From contig JAJXRY010000002.1 of NCBI GenBank assembly GCA_021628825.1, positions 1,178,001-1,242,000 of the forward strand: a stretch of 64,000 nt of DNA, written 5' to 3'. The stretch comes from Lachnospiraceae bacterium. GTDB lineage: Bacteria > Bacillota > Clostridia > Lachnospirales > Lachnospiraceae. The notes under the pieces were generated by a model. The model had not been told where the DNA came from. It worked only from the letters and a program-made list of their open reading frames with translations, and searched no databases. A program made the translations under genes and the position numbers. Shown piece after piece: positions 56,555 to 64,000 of this stretch; the first letter of the stretch is position 1, and the number at the start of each line of letters is the position of its first letter.

Positions 56555-57853
56555 GTGATATGGAATGAAACCAAAGAATGTATCAGCAGGGATGAACTTG
56601 CAGATTTGCAAAGCAAGCGGCTTGTGAAGGTCGTAAACCGCGTTTATCACAATGTGGAATATTACCGGAAGAAGATGCAGGAGGTCGGTATTGAACCGGG
56701 AGATATCCGAGGAATTGAGGATATTACGAAGCTTCCTTACACGACCAAGAATGATTTAAGAGACACCTATCCGTTTGGATTATTTGCAGCACCGCAGTCC
56801 GACATTGTCCGGGTTCATGCATCGAGCGGAACGACCGGCAAGGCAACAGTGGTTGGTTATACGAGAAGAGATATTGACATCTGGTCGGAATGTGTATCAA
56901 GAGCCTTAACGATGGCAGGAGTTACAAGGGGCGATATTATTCAGATCGCTTATGGTTACGGATTATTTACCGGAGGACTTGGCGCTCATTACGGAGCCGA
57001 ATATCTGGGCGCAACGGTTGTGCCGATGTCCACCGGTAATACGAAAAAGCTGACCACGATGATGAAAGACTTCGGGGTTACGGCAATTGCCTGTACACCG
57101 TCTTATCTCCTTCATATTGCAGAGACCTTAGAGCATGACGGGGACATGGATAAGATTAAGTTAAAGACGGCGATTTGCGGTGCGGAACCGTGGACGGAGC
57201 AGATGCGTCATCAGATGGAAGAAAAGCTTCACATCCACGCACATGATATTTATGGTCTGTCTGAGATCATGGGACCTGGTGTTGCCTGTGACTGCGAATA
57301 TCATAAGGGCTTACATATTCAGGAGGATCATTTCTTCCCGGAAATTATCAGTGCAAAGACGTTAGAGCCGGTAGCAGCAGGAGAGACCGGAGAACTGGTA
57401 TTTACCACGTTGACGAAGGAAGGACTGCCGCTCATCCGTTATCGTACGAAGGATCTGACGAGTATTACCTATGACAAGTGTGAGTGTGGCAGAACAACCG
57501 CCAGAATCAGCCGTTTCGTGGGCCGTTCCGACGATATGCTCATTATCCGCGGCGTGAATGTATTCCCGTCCCAGATTGAAGCAGCACTGCTTGAAATGAA
57601 TGGAACCACGCCTCATTATCTGATGATTGTGGATCGTGTGAACAATCTTGATACGCTTGAAGTACAGGTAGAAGTGGAAGAAGCGTTCTTCTCCGATCAG
57701 ATCAAAGAGCTTGAAAATTTAAGCAAGAAGATTGCGCATACCATCCAGCAGGCGATTGGTCTTGCGGTAAAGGTAAAACTGGTAGAGCCAAAGACCATTG
57801 AACGAAGCATGGGTAAGGCCGTTCATGTCATTGATAACCGTAAACTGGTATAG
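56555..57853 (+). CDS. paaK: Phenylacetate-CoA ligase family
   Basis: 432 residues from GTG 56555 (GAAGGCAGGG upstream); earlier in-frame sequence lacks a ribosome site and overlaps iorB. Adenylate-forming motifs: VHASSGTTGKATVVGYT, AYGYGLFTGGLGAHYGAEY, YGLSEIMGPGVACDCE and RTKDLTSI, with RIRGVN-type IIRGVNVFPSQIE and the final KAVHVIDNRK lysine region. Next to iorAB it probably links aryl-acetate and CoA, either making ATP from aryl-acetyl-CoA or recapturing the acid. Confidence 0.93.
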   Translation: MIWNETKECISRDELADLQSKRLVKVVNRVYHNVEYYRKKMQEVGIEPGDIRGIEDITKLPYTTKNDLRDTYPFGLFAAPQSDIVRVHASSGTTGKATVVGYTRRDIDIWSECVSRALTMAGVTRGDIIQIAYGYGLFTGGLGAHYGAEYLGATVVPMSTGNTKKLTTMMKDFGVTAIACTPSYLLHIAETLEHDGDMDKIKLKTAICGAEPWTEQMRHQMEEKLHIHAHDIYGLSEIMGPGVACDCEYHKGLHIQEDHFFPEIISAKTLEPVAAGETGELVFTTLTKEGLPLIRYRTKDLTSITYDKCECGRTTARISRFVGRSDDMLIIRGVNVFPSQIEAALLEMNGTTPHYLMIVDRVNNLDTLEVQVEVEEAFFSDQIKELENLSKKIAHTIQQAIGLAVKVKLVEPKTIERSMGKAVHVIDNRKLV

Positions 57854-57868
57854 AAAGAAGGTGTTTAG

Positions 57869-58273
57869 ATGAAACAGCTTTCCGTTTTTATTGAAAACAG
57901 GGAAGGACGTCTTGAGGATGTCCTGAATTTACTGAAAGAAGAGAACATCAACATTATTTCTTTAAGCCTTGCAGATACCAGTGATTATGGTATGTTGCGC
58001 CTGATCGTAAGCGATCCGCAAAGAGGACGCGAGGCATTAAAGAAAAGCGGATTTTCGGCAACCTTAAATGATGTTGTTGCCGTGACACTTCCTCATAAGG
58101 TGGGTGCATTGCAGGAAATCCTGCATATTCTGTGCAAAGAAGACTTAAATGTGGAATATATGTATGCGCTGTGTACGAAGACGGATGAAGCAGCGATCGT
58201 CATTAAGCCGTCCGATCCGCAGAAAGCGGATGAGGTACTGCGCGCTGCCGGTGTACATTTCTTTGCTTTATAG
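57869..58273 (+). CDS. Tandem ACT-domain amino acid sensor protein
   Basis: 134 residues, intact, 15 bases after paaK behind AAGAAGG. Two ACT folds: KQLSVFIENREGRLEDVLNL and VVAVTLPHKVGALQEILHIL, each with the ligand-binding Gly turn. Such proteins accompany iorAB-paaK in many anaerobes and probably sense an aromatic or branched amino acid. The last gene of the operon; its stop codon is inside the dispersed repeat. Confidence 0.88.
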   Translation: MKQLSVFIENREGRLEDVLNLLKEENINIISLSLADTSDYGMLRLIVSDPQRGREALKKSGFSATLNDVVAVTLPHKVGALQEILHILCKEDLNVEYMYALCTKTDEAAIVIKPSDPQKADEVLRAAGVHFFAL

Positions 58274-58335
58274 GAAATCAGTTGCTTTGCAATACCGCTC
58301 GCGCGCGAAGAGTTCGCTTGCGAACTCTTTATTTA
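58270..58335 (+). repeat. Dispersed intergenic repeat, copy 2, with intrinsic terminator
   Basis: Bases 58270-58297 match 33311-33338 with one mismatch. AAGAGTTCG-CTTG-CGAACTCTT (58308-58329) followed by TATTT is a good terminator for the iorAB operon. Confidence 0.75.
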
Positions 58336-58368
58336 GAAGGAGATTTGTTCCAGGGGGAAGAACATGGC

Positions 58369-59248
58369 TTACTTAAACAGGGTAATAAATTTCCGGGCAG
58401 CGGGCGCAAGGCTTTTGGTTTCACGATGGATCAGGTAGAAGCTCCGGGGAGGCATCACGGGAGTGAAGCATAACTCGAACAGTTCTCCGCTTTCCAAGGC
58501 TTCCAGAGCGAAATCCTTCATGACACAGCCGATTCCCCAGATTCCGGAGCGCAAACTGGACGATCATGTCACTGGTCGCCAGTTCGAATTCCGGTGCAAG
58601 GGAAACCTGGTTCTGTGCTAAAAAGGTATCCATATATTTGCGCGTACTGGTATTTTTTTCCAGACAGATAACAGGCAGTTGTTCTAACATTTCATAGGAC
58701 AGCTGCTTGTTTTTTAATTCCCAGAAACGGCTTGCCGCAACGAAAATATCCTGAATCTCCCGGACCTTGTGGGCAACGAAGTCATTCAGGGCAGGGAGCG
58801 GGGAGCTTACAACGCCGAGGTCAATCCGGTTTTCGGAAAGAGCCGTCAGGGTTTCCGGGGTCGGAGAATTCGAAACGATGACCTTGATTTTCGGATACTG
58901 ACGGTGGAACTGCTCAAGGAAGGGCAGCAGATAGTATTTTAAGGTCATATCGCTGGCACCGATCCGGATTTCACCCAGATCAAGATTTGTCAGTTCCTTC
59001 AGCTTCTGTTCGCCCTGACGGATACTCTCACAGCAGTTCTCGGCATAGGGAAACAGAATCTCTCCCTCTTTGGTGAGACGGATGCCTTTGGCAGTGCGTT
59101 GAAAGAGGGAAACGTTTAACTGGGCCTCCAGCTGCTTCATGGACTGGCTGACCGCCGGCTGGGTGAGGGAAAGCTGCTGTGCTGCCGCAGTGATGCTTCC
59201 GGCTTTGGCAACATAATAAAAGGTTTTGTATAATTCGAGGTTGTTCAT
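58369..59248 (-). CDS. LysR-family transcription regulator (frame-broken)
   Basis: 292 residues corrected. The N-terminal winged helix reads ELYKTFYYVAKAGSITAAAQ and LTQPAVSQSMKQLEAQL. The effector domain has IRIGASDMTLKYYLLPFLEQF and RIDLGVVSSPLP. On the coding strand a G4 run (plus-strand C4 near 58536-58539) has one extra base; corrected sequence reads FALRNLGIGCVMKDFALEAL. It is divergent from purA with palindromes between. It could sense a metabolite of the adjacent aromatic-acid operon or control purA; undecided. Confidence 0.88.
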
Positions 59249-59631
59249 AAGGAGCCTTTCTGGGTGACAAGGTATTGTATTTGTATATATTCCTCTATAA
59301 ATAACAGGGGAAGTATGTAAACCCTGTCAAGCATGACTTGGAATGCAAGCATTCCATTCATATTCTGCCAGGCTTTGCATGGCGCTGAATAGTTACAGAT
59401 TATTTATGTATCAATCATAACATGAGACACTTTATATAATCAACACTTATGCATAATATAAGCAATATCAATTTTACTTATGATAATCAGAATGATATAC
59501 TGTGAATTGCGTGGTTCTGTGAAAGATAAAAAACGCAGATCGGATACCACAATGCAGGCTGTAAAGCAGTGGGCGGCAGCCTGAAATTCTGTAAACAGTA
59601 TGTCAACAACATGCAAGGAGGAAACAGGAAC
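59249..59631. promoter_or_regulatory. Divergent lysR-purA control region
   Basis: 383 bases with no gene. CTTAT-N7-ATAAG (59446-59462) fits a T-N11-A LysR box and lies just before TTTACT (59473-59478) and TATACT (59496-59501, extended -10 TGA), a 17-base-spaced purA promoter. ATAAG/CTTAT (to 59481) gives a second overlapping pair. GGAATG-CAAG-CATTCC (59340-59355) is a further perfect palindrome nearer lysR. No purine riboswitch was seen. Confidence 0.6.
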
Positions 59632-60924
59632 ATGGTTAAAGCAGTCGTAGGAGCGAACTGGGGAGATGAAGGAAAGGGAAAGATTACGGATATGCTGGCA
59701 CAGCAGGCGGATATCATCATCCGTTTTCAGGGTGGTGCCAATGCAGGACATACCATCGTAAACAATTATGGTAAGTTTGCATTACATACCCTGCCGTCCG
59801 GTGTATTTTACAATCATACAACAAGCATCATTGGAAATGGTGTGGCACTCAATATCCCGGTATTATTCAATGAAATCAAGTCGATTACCGACAAGGGCGT
59901 ACCGGCACCGAAGATTCTGGTATCGGAACGTGCACAGATCGTAATGCCGTATCATGTTCTTTTTGACCAGTATGAAGAGGAGCGTCTGGGAGGTAAGTCC
60001 TTCGGATCAACCAAGTCCGGTATCGCACCTTTTTATTCGGATAAATATGCAAAGATCGGTTTTCAGGTAAGTGAGCTGTTCGATGAAGACACCTTAAAAG
60101 AAAAGGTACAGAGAGTCAGCGAACAGAAGAATGTCATTCTGGAATATCTCTATCATAAACCGGCGATTGTTCCGGAAGAATTATTAAAGACCCTTCACGA
60201 ATATCGTGATATGATCGCACCTTATGTATGCGATGTATCTTCCTATCTGGATCGTGCGATCAAAGAAGGAAAGACCATTTTATTAGAGGGACAGCTTGGA
60301 ACCCTGAAGGATCCGGATCACGGTATCTATCCGATGGTAACCTCTTCCTCAACGCTGGCTGCTTACGGTGCGATCGGAGCAGGTATCCCGCCGTATGAGA
60401 TCAAGCAGATCATTACCGTATGCAAGGCTTATTCTTCTGCTGTCGGTGCAGGTGCATTTGTATCGGAAATCTTCGGAGACGAAGCAGATGAATTAAGAAG
60501 ACGCGGTGGCGATGGCGGTGAATTCGGAGCAACCACAGGACGTCCGAGACGTATGGGCTGGTTTGACTGCGTGGCAAGTAAGTATGGCTGCCGTCTGCAG
60601 GGAACAACGGATGTGGCATTTACCGTACTGGATGTTCTGGGATATCTCGATGAGATCCCGGTTTGCGTCGGATATGATATTGACGGTGAGGTTACGACTG
60701 ACTTCCCGGTAACCTGGAAGCTTGAGAAGGCAAAGCCGGTATTAAAGACCTTACCCGGATGGAAGTGCGATATCCGTGGTATTAAGAATTATGAAGATCT
60801 TCCGGAGAACTGCCGTAAGTATATCGAGTTCGTAGAGGAGCAGATCGGCTACCCGATCACCATGGTATCGAACGGTCCTTCCCGTGATGACATTATTTAT
60901 CGTAAAAGTCCTCTCAGTAAGTAA
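59632..60924 (+). CDS. purA: Adenylosuccinate synthetase
   Basis: 430 residues, intact; ATG 59632 behind CAAGGAGG. PurA joins IMP and aspartate using GTP in AMP synthesis. Motifs: ANWGDEGKGKITDMLA, GGANAGHTIV, ILLEGQLGTLKDPDHGIYP, and RPRRMGWFDCVA. The GQLGT segment replaces the more usual GAQGT/GAQGAL, seen in some Firmicute PurA proteins. It ends 22 bases from the convergent AraC gene. Confidence 0.97.
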   Translation: MVKAVVGANWGDEGKGKITDMLAQQADIIIRFQGGANAGHTIVNNYGKFALHTLPSGVFYNHTTSIIGNGVALNIPVLFNEIKSITDKGVPAPKILVSERAQIVMPYHVLFDQYEEERLGGKSFGSTKSGIAPFYSDKYAKIGFQVSELFDEDTLKEKVQRVSEQKNVILEYLYHKPAIVPEELLKTLHEYRDMIAPYVCDVSSYLDRAIKEGKTILLEGQLGTLKDPDHGIYPMVTSSSTLAAYGAIGAGIPPYEIKQIITVCKAYSSAVGAGAFVSEIFGDEADELRRRGGDGGEFGATTGRPRRMGWFDCVASKYGCRLQGTTDVAFTVLDVLGYLDEIPVCVGYDIDGEVTTDFPVTWKLEKAKPVLKTLPGWKCDIRGIKNYEDLPENCRKYIEFVEEQIGYPITMVSNGPSRDDIIYRKSPLSK

Positions 60925-60946
60925 TTGATGGCAGGAGTGAGAAGCA

Positions 60947-61807
60947 TTACAGTTTATGCATGTTACGGAAGTCGGTCGGAGTACATCCTTTGATGATTTT
61001 AAACATCCGGATGAAGGAAGAAAGACTGTCAAAACCGGATAAGGAGGAGACCTCTGTAACAGTCAGTTCCGGATTGATCAAGAGATTTTCCGCATAACTG
61101 ATGCGCTTCTTGTTTACATATTTATAAAAAAAGAAACATTGGTAAAGTATTTAAAGAGCCGGCTGAAGTGGTATTTACTGAAGCCGGCTTTCTTTGCGGC
61201 TTCTTCAAGTGTAATGTTTTTCCGTACAGTGTTCACTGATGTAATCACATATTCCCAAAAATTTTTCCATGTATTTTTTGTAGGTATTATTGCCTGTGCC
61301 GGAGCTTGGAATGCAGGGAGACTGCTCCCGCCCGAGCCACACGAAAATTTCGATGAGCTTTGCATGGATTGCAGCTTCAAACATGGAATTGCCCAATGCA
61401 TATTCGTCACGAATCTGCAGCAGAAGCAGCCGAATCTGCTGGTGAGCGGTTTCGTTGCTTTCGGGAGTAATCAGCATGGTGGAAGGAAGTGTAGCCAACA
61501 CATTGGAGATGTCACGGGTCTGATGCAGGAGGGCATAGTCTGCCTGAAAGATCAGACGCCGCCCGGAGGGAGGTGCGAACAGGGAGTGGATAACACCGGA
61601 ATTAATCAGAAGAATCTGATCCGGATAAATCATATATTCTATATTATCGCAAACCGCCCGATAGGTATTTTCGATTGGCATAATGATTTCAATTGGTGCA
61701 TGCCAGTGAGGTGGATAATCTTCCACGTTATCATTGTCATACAGACAAAGATGCATTCCCTCTTTGAAATTTGCTATTTCCCGAATCCCCTCTAAAGTTT
61801 CAATCAT
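60947..61807 (-). CDS. AraC-family transcription regulator (frame-broken)
   Basis: 285 residues corrected; start at 61807 behind GGGAAAGGA on the minus strand. The N-terminal cupin sensor has YPPHWHAPIEIIMPIENTY and ILLINSGVIHSL. The C-terminal double helix-turn-helix reads ITLEEAAKKAGFSKYHFSRLF and VTEVSSLSGFDSLSSFIRMFK (both 21-residue helices shown up to their core). Breaks: plus-strand T5 near 61218 (one extra) and A7 near 61125 (two extra). It is divergent from the sugar-binding lipoprotein gene and most likely its activator. Confidence 0.88.
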
Positions 61808-62095
61808 AAGATTTCCTTTCCCATACATTCCCCTCTGCATGTTCTGGCAAATGAAAAAAATGGTATCAGTAACAGAGCACAAATTTGAAGTGTAGAAATG
61901 CTAGTAATTGCTATTCTGCTCACGTATTAAAAAAATCAGCTAAAAAAATTAATTAATTTAGTTGAAAGACAAATTGCATATAAAAAGATGTGTAAAAATA
62001 TTTAAAAAAATATGCAAATGACATACAATTCAAACGGATTCTTACAGATAATATCATAAAACTATACAAATAAAAGGTCAACAAAAAAGCAAGAA

Positions 62096-62123
62096 TTGAT
62101 AATTGTTAAGCAATTATTATAAT
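62096..62123 (+). promoter_or_regulatory. Promoter of the sugar transport operon
   Basis: TTGATA (62096-62101) and TATAAT (62118-62123), spacer 16. AATTG-TTAAG-CAATT spans the spacer as a palindrome. The whole 61808-62211 interval is AT-rich with no gene. Confidence 0.65.
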
Positions 62124-62211
62124 GCTGTCAGGATATGGGTTTGTTATAGTTTGTTTATCAACATTACCCGTTCCGTAAATGAGGGGGAAACATATAAAGG
62201 AGGAAATAGTT

Positions 62212-63555
62212 ATGAAATTGAAACGCGTATTAGCGACGGTTTTATCAGCAGCGATGGTTCTGTCCTGTCTTGCAGGATGTGGAAGCTCTACTGCAGATAC
62301 TTCCGCAGGCTCCACAAGCAGTTCTGCTTCAACAGATTCTGCCTCTGCAGATTCCGGTGAGGTCCAGGAAATCACCTGGATGTTCTGGGATGATTTGAAT
62401 GCAACAGAGGATCTGATCTCAATTGGTTATAAAGAAACCATTGACAGATTTAACAAGGATTATGAAGGAAAATATCATGTAACTCCGATTACAACCAATC
62501 TGGAAGAATACTATACGAAGCTGAATGCTCTTGTGGCAGCCGGCGAGACACCGGATGTATTTATCGCTTCTCCGGGAGCCAACTTAAATGATTATGCTTT
62601 GACAGGCGTTGCTGCAAAGCTGGATGATTATCTGGCAGACGGATGGAAAGATACGTTTACATCAGATGCTGTATTTGCAGGTGGTACATATTCAGATGGT
62701 ATTTATGCTATTCCGCTTAATATTGCAGCTGCCTGTGTATTCTATAACACAGAGATGTTTGAGAAGGCTGGCGCAGAGGTGCCCAAGACATTTGACGAAT
62801 TGCTGACCAGCTGTCAGAAACTGCAGGATGCAGGCTATACACCAATTACCATTTCCGCAGGTACAGCATGGTGCTTATCCATGGTAGCCGGTTATCTTTG
62901 TGACAGAAATGGTCTGGTTCTGAGCGATATTGCAGATCATAAGACCGACTGGAAGGATGAAAAGGTGATCAACGCAGGAAAGCAGATTCAGGAGCTTTCC
63001 AAATATTTCCAGAAGACCGCAGCCGGTGATGATAATGATATTGCTACTGCAGCGTTTTACAATGAAGAAGCAGCAATCCTGATTCAGGGTTCCTGGGCAA
63101 TCGGACAGATCAATGGTTCCTGCGCAGAAGGCTTTGCAGATAAGGTTGGTGTGTTTGCATTCCCTGCAGTTACCGGTGGTAATCCGGATGCAAACAGAGT
63201 GATTGCAAAGTCTGATTCCCTTTGCATGAGTGCATCCACCAAGTATCCGGAAGCTGCTATCGCGCTTATGAAGTACTTTACAGATGACACTGCGCAGAAA
63301 TATACCGCAGAAGTTGGTGGTAAGATCCCGGTAACATCCGTTGAATATGATGAAAACGTTGCACCTCCGGAACTTGCTTATGTTATGGATGTATTCAAGA
63401 ATGCTTCCTCTACATTTGGATTCTACAATGAGTCCCTTGCAGATACGGAAGCCGGATCTACATTTGATAACTGTTTCGTTGAAATCTTCAAGGGTGAAGA
63501 TCCCGAAACTGCTTTACAGCCTATTGAGGATTACTACGAGATGAATGTCTGGTAA
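62212..63555 (+). CDS. Carbohydrate ABC transporter substrate-binding lipoprotein
   Basis: 447 residues, intact; ATG 62212 behind AAAGGAGG. Lipobox LSCLAGCGSS, then a Ser/Ala/Thr linker to about residue 55. It is a cluster-B/D type (MalE/UgpB-like) binding protein: EITWMFWDDLNATEDL, TKLNALVAAGETPDVFIASP, YAIPLNIAAACVFYNTEMF, ILIQGSWAIGQINGS. The sugar is unknown. It is the first gene of an operon controlled by the divergent AraC protein and followed by permeases. Confidence 0.94.
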   Translation: MKLKRVLATVLSAAMVLSCLAGCGSSTADTSAGSTSSSASTDSASADSGEVQEITWMFWDDLNATEDLISIGYKETIDRFNKDYEGKYHVTPITTNLEEYYTKLNALVAAGETPDVFIASPGANLNDYALTGVAAKLDDYLADGWKDTFTSDAVFAGGTYSDGIYAIPLNIAAACVFYNTEMFEKAGAEVPKTFDELLTSCQKLQDAGYTPITISAGTAWCLSMVAGYLCDRNGLVLSDIADHKTDWKDEKVINAGKQIQELSKYFQKTAAGDDNDIATAAFYNEEAAILIQGSWAIGQINGSCAEGFADKVGVFAFPAVTGGNPDANRVIAKSDSLCMSASTKYPEAAIALMKYFTDDTAQKYTAEVGGKIPVTSVEYDENVAPPELAYVMDVFKNASSTFGFYNESLADTEAGSTFDNCFVEIFKGEDPETALQPIEDYYEMNVW

Positions 63556-63576
63556 GTTTTAGAAGAAATTACTTTT

Positions 63577-63683
63577 GGCCAGCACCCCAAGAGGGTGCTG
63601 ACCTTTCTATAGGGAACTTTTGACAGGAAATGTGATTCGTTGCGTGAAAATGACTCATAAAGTCCTTTATAGAAAGGTCAGCA
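63577..63683 (+). promoter_or_regulatory. Competing hairpins between binding protein and permease genes
   Basis: Hairpin 1: AGCACCC (63581-63587) with GGGTGCT (63593-63599), flanked by near-pairs, then CCTTTCTAT. Hairpin 2: TGCTGACCTTTCTATA (63596-63611) with its exact complement TATAGAAAGGTCAGCA (63668-63683). Both use the same TGCTGACC, so they exclude each other. Confidence 0.7.
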
Positions 63684-63720
63684 ATGGGGAAGCGTAGGGG
63701 ATATGCATAAGGTTGGCAAT

Positions 63721-63739
63721 TCAGATCCGGTGGATCTGA
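63721..63739 (+). other. Third small hairpin before the permease start
   Basis: TCAGATCC-GGT-GGATCTGA, 8-bp perfect stem, 28 bases before the ATG at 63767. Confidence 0.6.
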
Positions 63740-63766
63740 TTAGTACATAAAGAAAGGAATGGGGTT

Positions 63767-64000
63767 ATGGACAAATTATTAAGAAATAAAAAAAAGCAAT
63801 TATTCTGTTTATTGCACCGGCATTTATTCTTTTTTTACTGCAGTACTGTTTTTATCCAATCTGTCGGGCAGTTTATTTTTTTCTTTCTGCGACTACAAAG
63901 TAAATTATCCGATTAAATTTACCGGATTTAAAAAAATTATATTCTGTTGTTTACCAAGGATAAAACGATGCGGTATGCACTTCGAAATTCTATTTTCTTT
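63767..64000 (+). CDS. Sugar ABC transporter permease, MsmF/UgpA-like, 5' part (frame-broken)
   Basis: The ATG at 63767 follows AAAGGAATGGGG. Corrected reading is MDKLLRNKKAIILFIAPAFI followed by LFYPICRAVYFSFCDYKVNY and FTGFKNY, the usual start of binding-protein-dependent sugar permeases, up to YALRNSIFF at the window edge. Surplus bases occur in A8 near 63788, T5 near 63847, T7 near 63878 and A7 near 63931. The gene continues beyond the window, presumably followed by a second permease. Confidence 0.8.

Noticed and set aside
59249..59631. Purine riboswitch upstream of purA
   Set aside because: No three-way-junction core with the two conserved loops was found on the purA strand.

Overview
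The window looks like a chromosomal stretch from a Lachnospiraceae-type Clostridia bacterium. The evidence is the gene families (a TTG/GTG/ATG start mix with strong AGGAGG ribosome sites, LytTR-DUF3021 pair, TraX-family membrane protein, VanW, YtaF, CxxC-module surface proteins, GH3/GH5 enzymes, an iorAB-paaK-ACT operon). Base composition is moderate, with AT-rich patches at about 2.0-3.0, 6.5-8.4, 18.0-20.0, 33.4-34.0 and 61.8-62.2 kb. No rRNA, CRISPR array or clear prophage was seen; there is one tRNA (Gly-GCC). About half of the roughly 62 protein genes carry frame breaks. Almost every break falls in a homopolymer, usually with one or two surplus A or T, and correcting the run restores a full-length family protein. 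I therefore annotate whole genes across the breaks and treat the breaks as probable sequencing or assembly error, except for the histidine kinase at 37.1-39.2 kb, which also has nonsense codons and an internal deletion and looks truly dead.

Layout. 0-4 kb: 3' part of comEC, a 51-bp minisatellite that starts at its stop codon, a PD-(D/E)XK-like protein and holA. 4-6.5 kb: a membrane-anchored alpha/beta hydrolase and a LytTR-DUF3021 pair. 6.7-8.1 kb: an IS30-family element with 16-bp inverted repeats. 8.4-17.8 kb: housekeeping and small genes (36-aa protein, YqeY, MATE pump, DUF362 ferredoxin protein, folE, His-rich zinc-ribbon protein, DUF1653, 5'-nucleotidase, mutY, glycosyltransferase). 17.9-23.3 kb: an accessory block with a divergent HTH regulator, a 1012-aa secreted modular amidase-like surface protein and an Rpn-like nuclease, punctuated by three related GGCAGA-stem hairpins. 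23.3-30.1 kb: the complete pstSCAB-phoU-phoP-phoR phosphate locus preceded by Pho-box-like repeats. 30.1-35.4 kb: PAP2 phosphatase and lipid kinase, glyA, a roughly 500-bp transcribed-looking region without a convincing gene, and a GH3 enzyme. 35.5-45.9 kb: tRNA-Gly, Cys-cluster protein, dead hybrid kinase, PIN-like protein, HD-GYP protein, TraX, SseB, VanW and a Cys-module surface protein. 46-52.9 kb: Ca2+-type P-ATPase, YtaF, beta-CASP metallohydrolase, folA and a GH5 lipoprotein. 53-58.3 kb: ilvE followed by iorA-iorB-paaK-ACT, a route for oxidising arylpyruvates from aromatic amino acids to aryl-acetyl-CoA and acids. 58.3-64 kb: LysR divergent from purA, then AraC divergent from a sugar ABC transporter (binding lipoprotein and the start of the first permease).

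How the parts work together. The pst-pho genes form one phosphate-starvation regulon with an RNA hairpin separating highly expressed pstS from the transporter genes. DAG kinase and PAP2 overlap by four bases and probably act together on membrane lipid phosphate. The AraC regulator, binding protein and permease form a carbohydrate-uptake locus with an unusual set of competing hairpins between binding protein and permease. GH5, GH3 and this transporter fit a polysaccharide-using gut lifestyle.

The most novel-looking items are: the 33.5-34.0 kb region with promoter, operator-like repeat, partial internal duplication and two large hairpins; a 25-of-28-base motif shared by the LytTR locus and a distant gene; the SD-sequestering hairpin before the P-ATPase; the competing hairpins at 63.6 kb; and the 51-bp minisatellite fused to the end of comEC.
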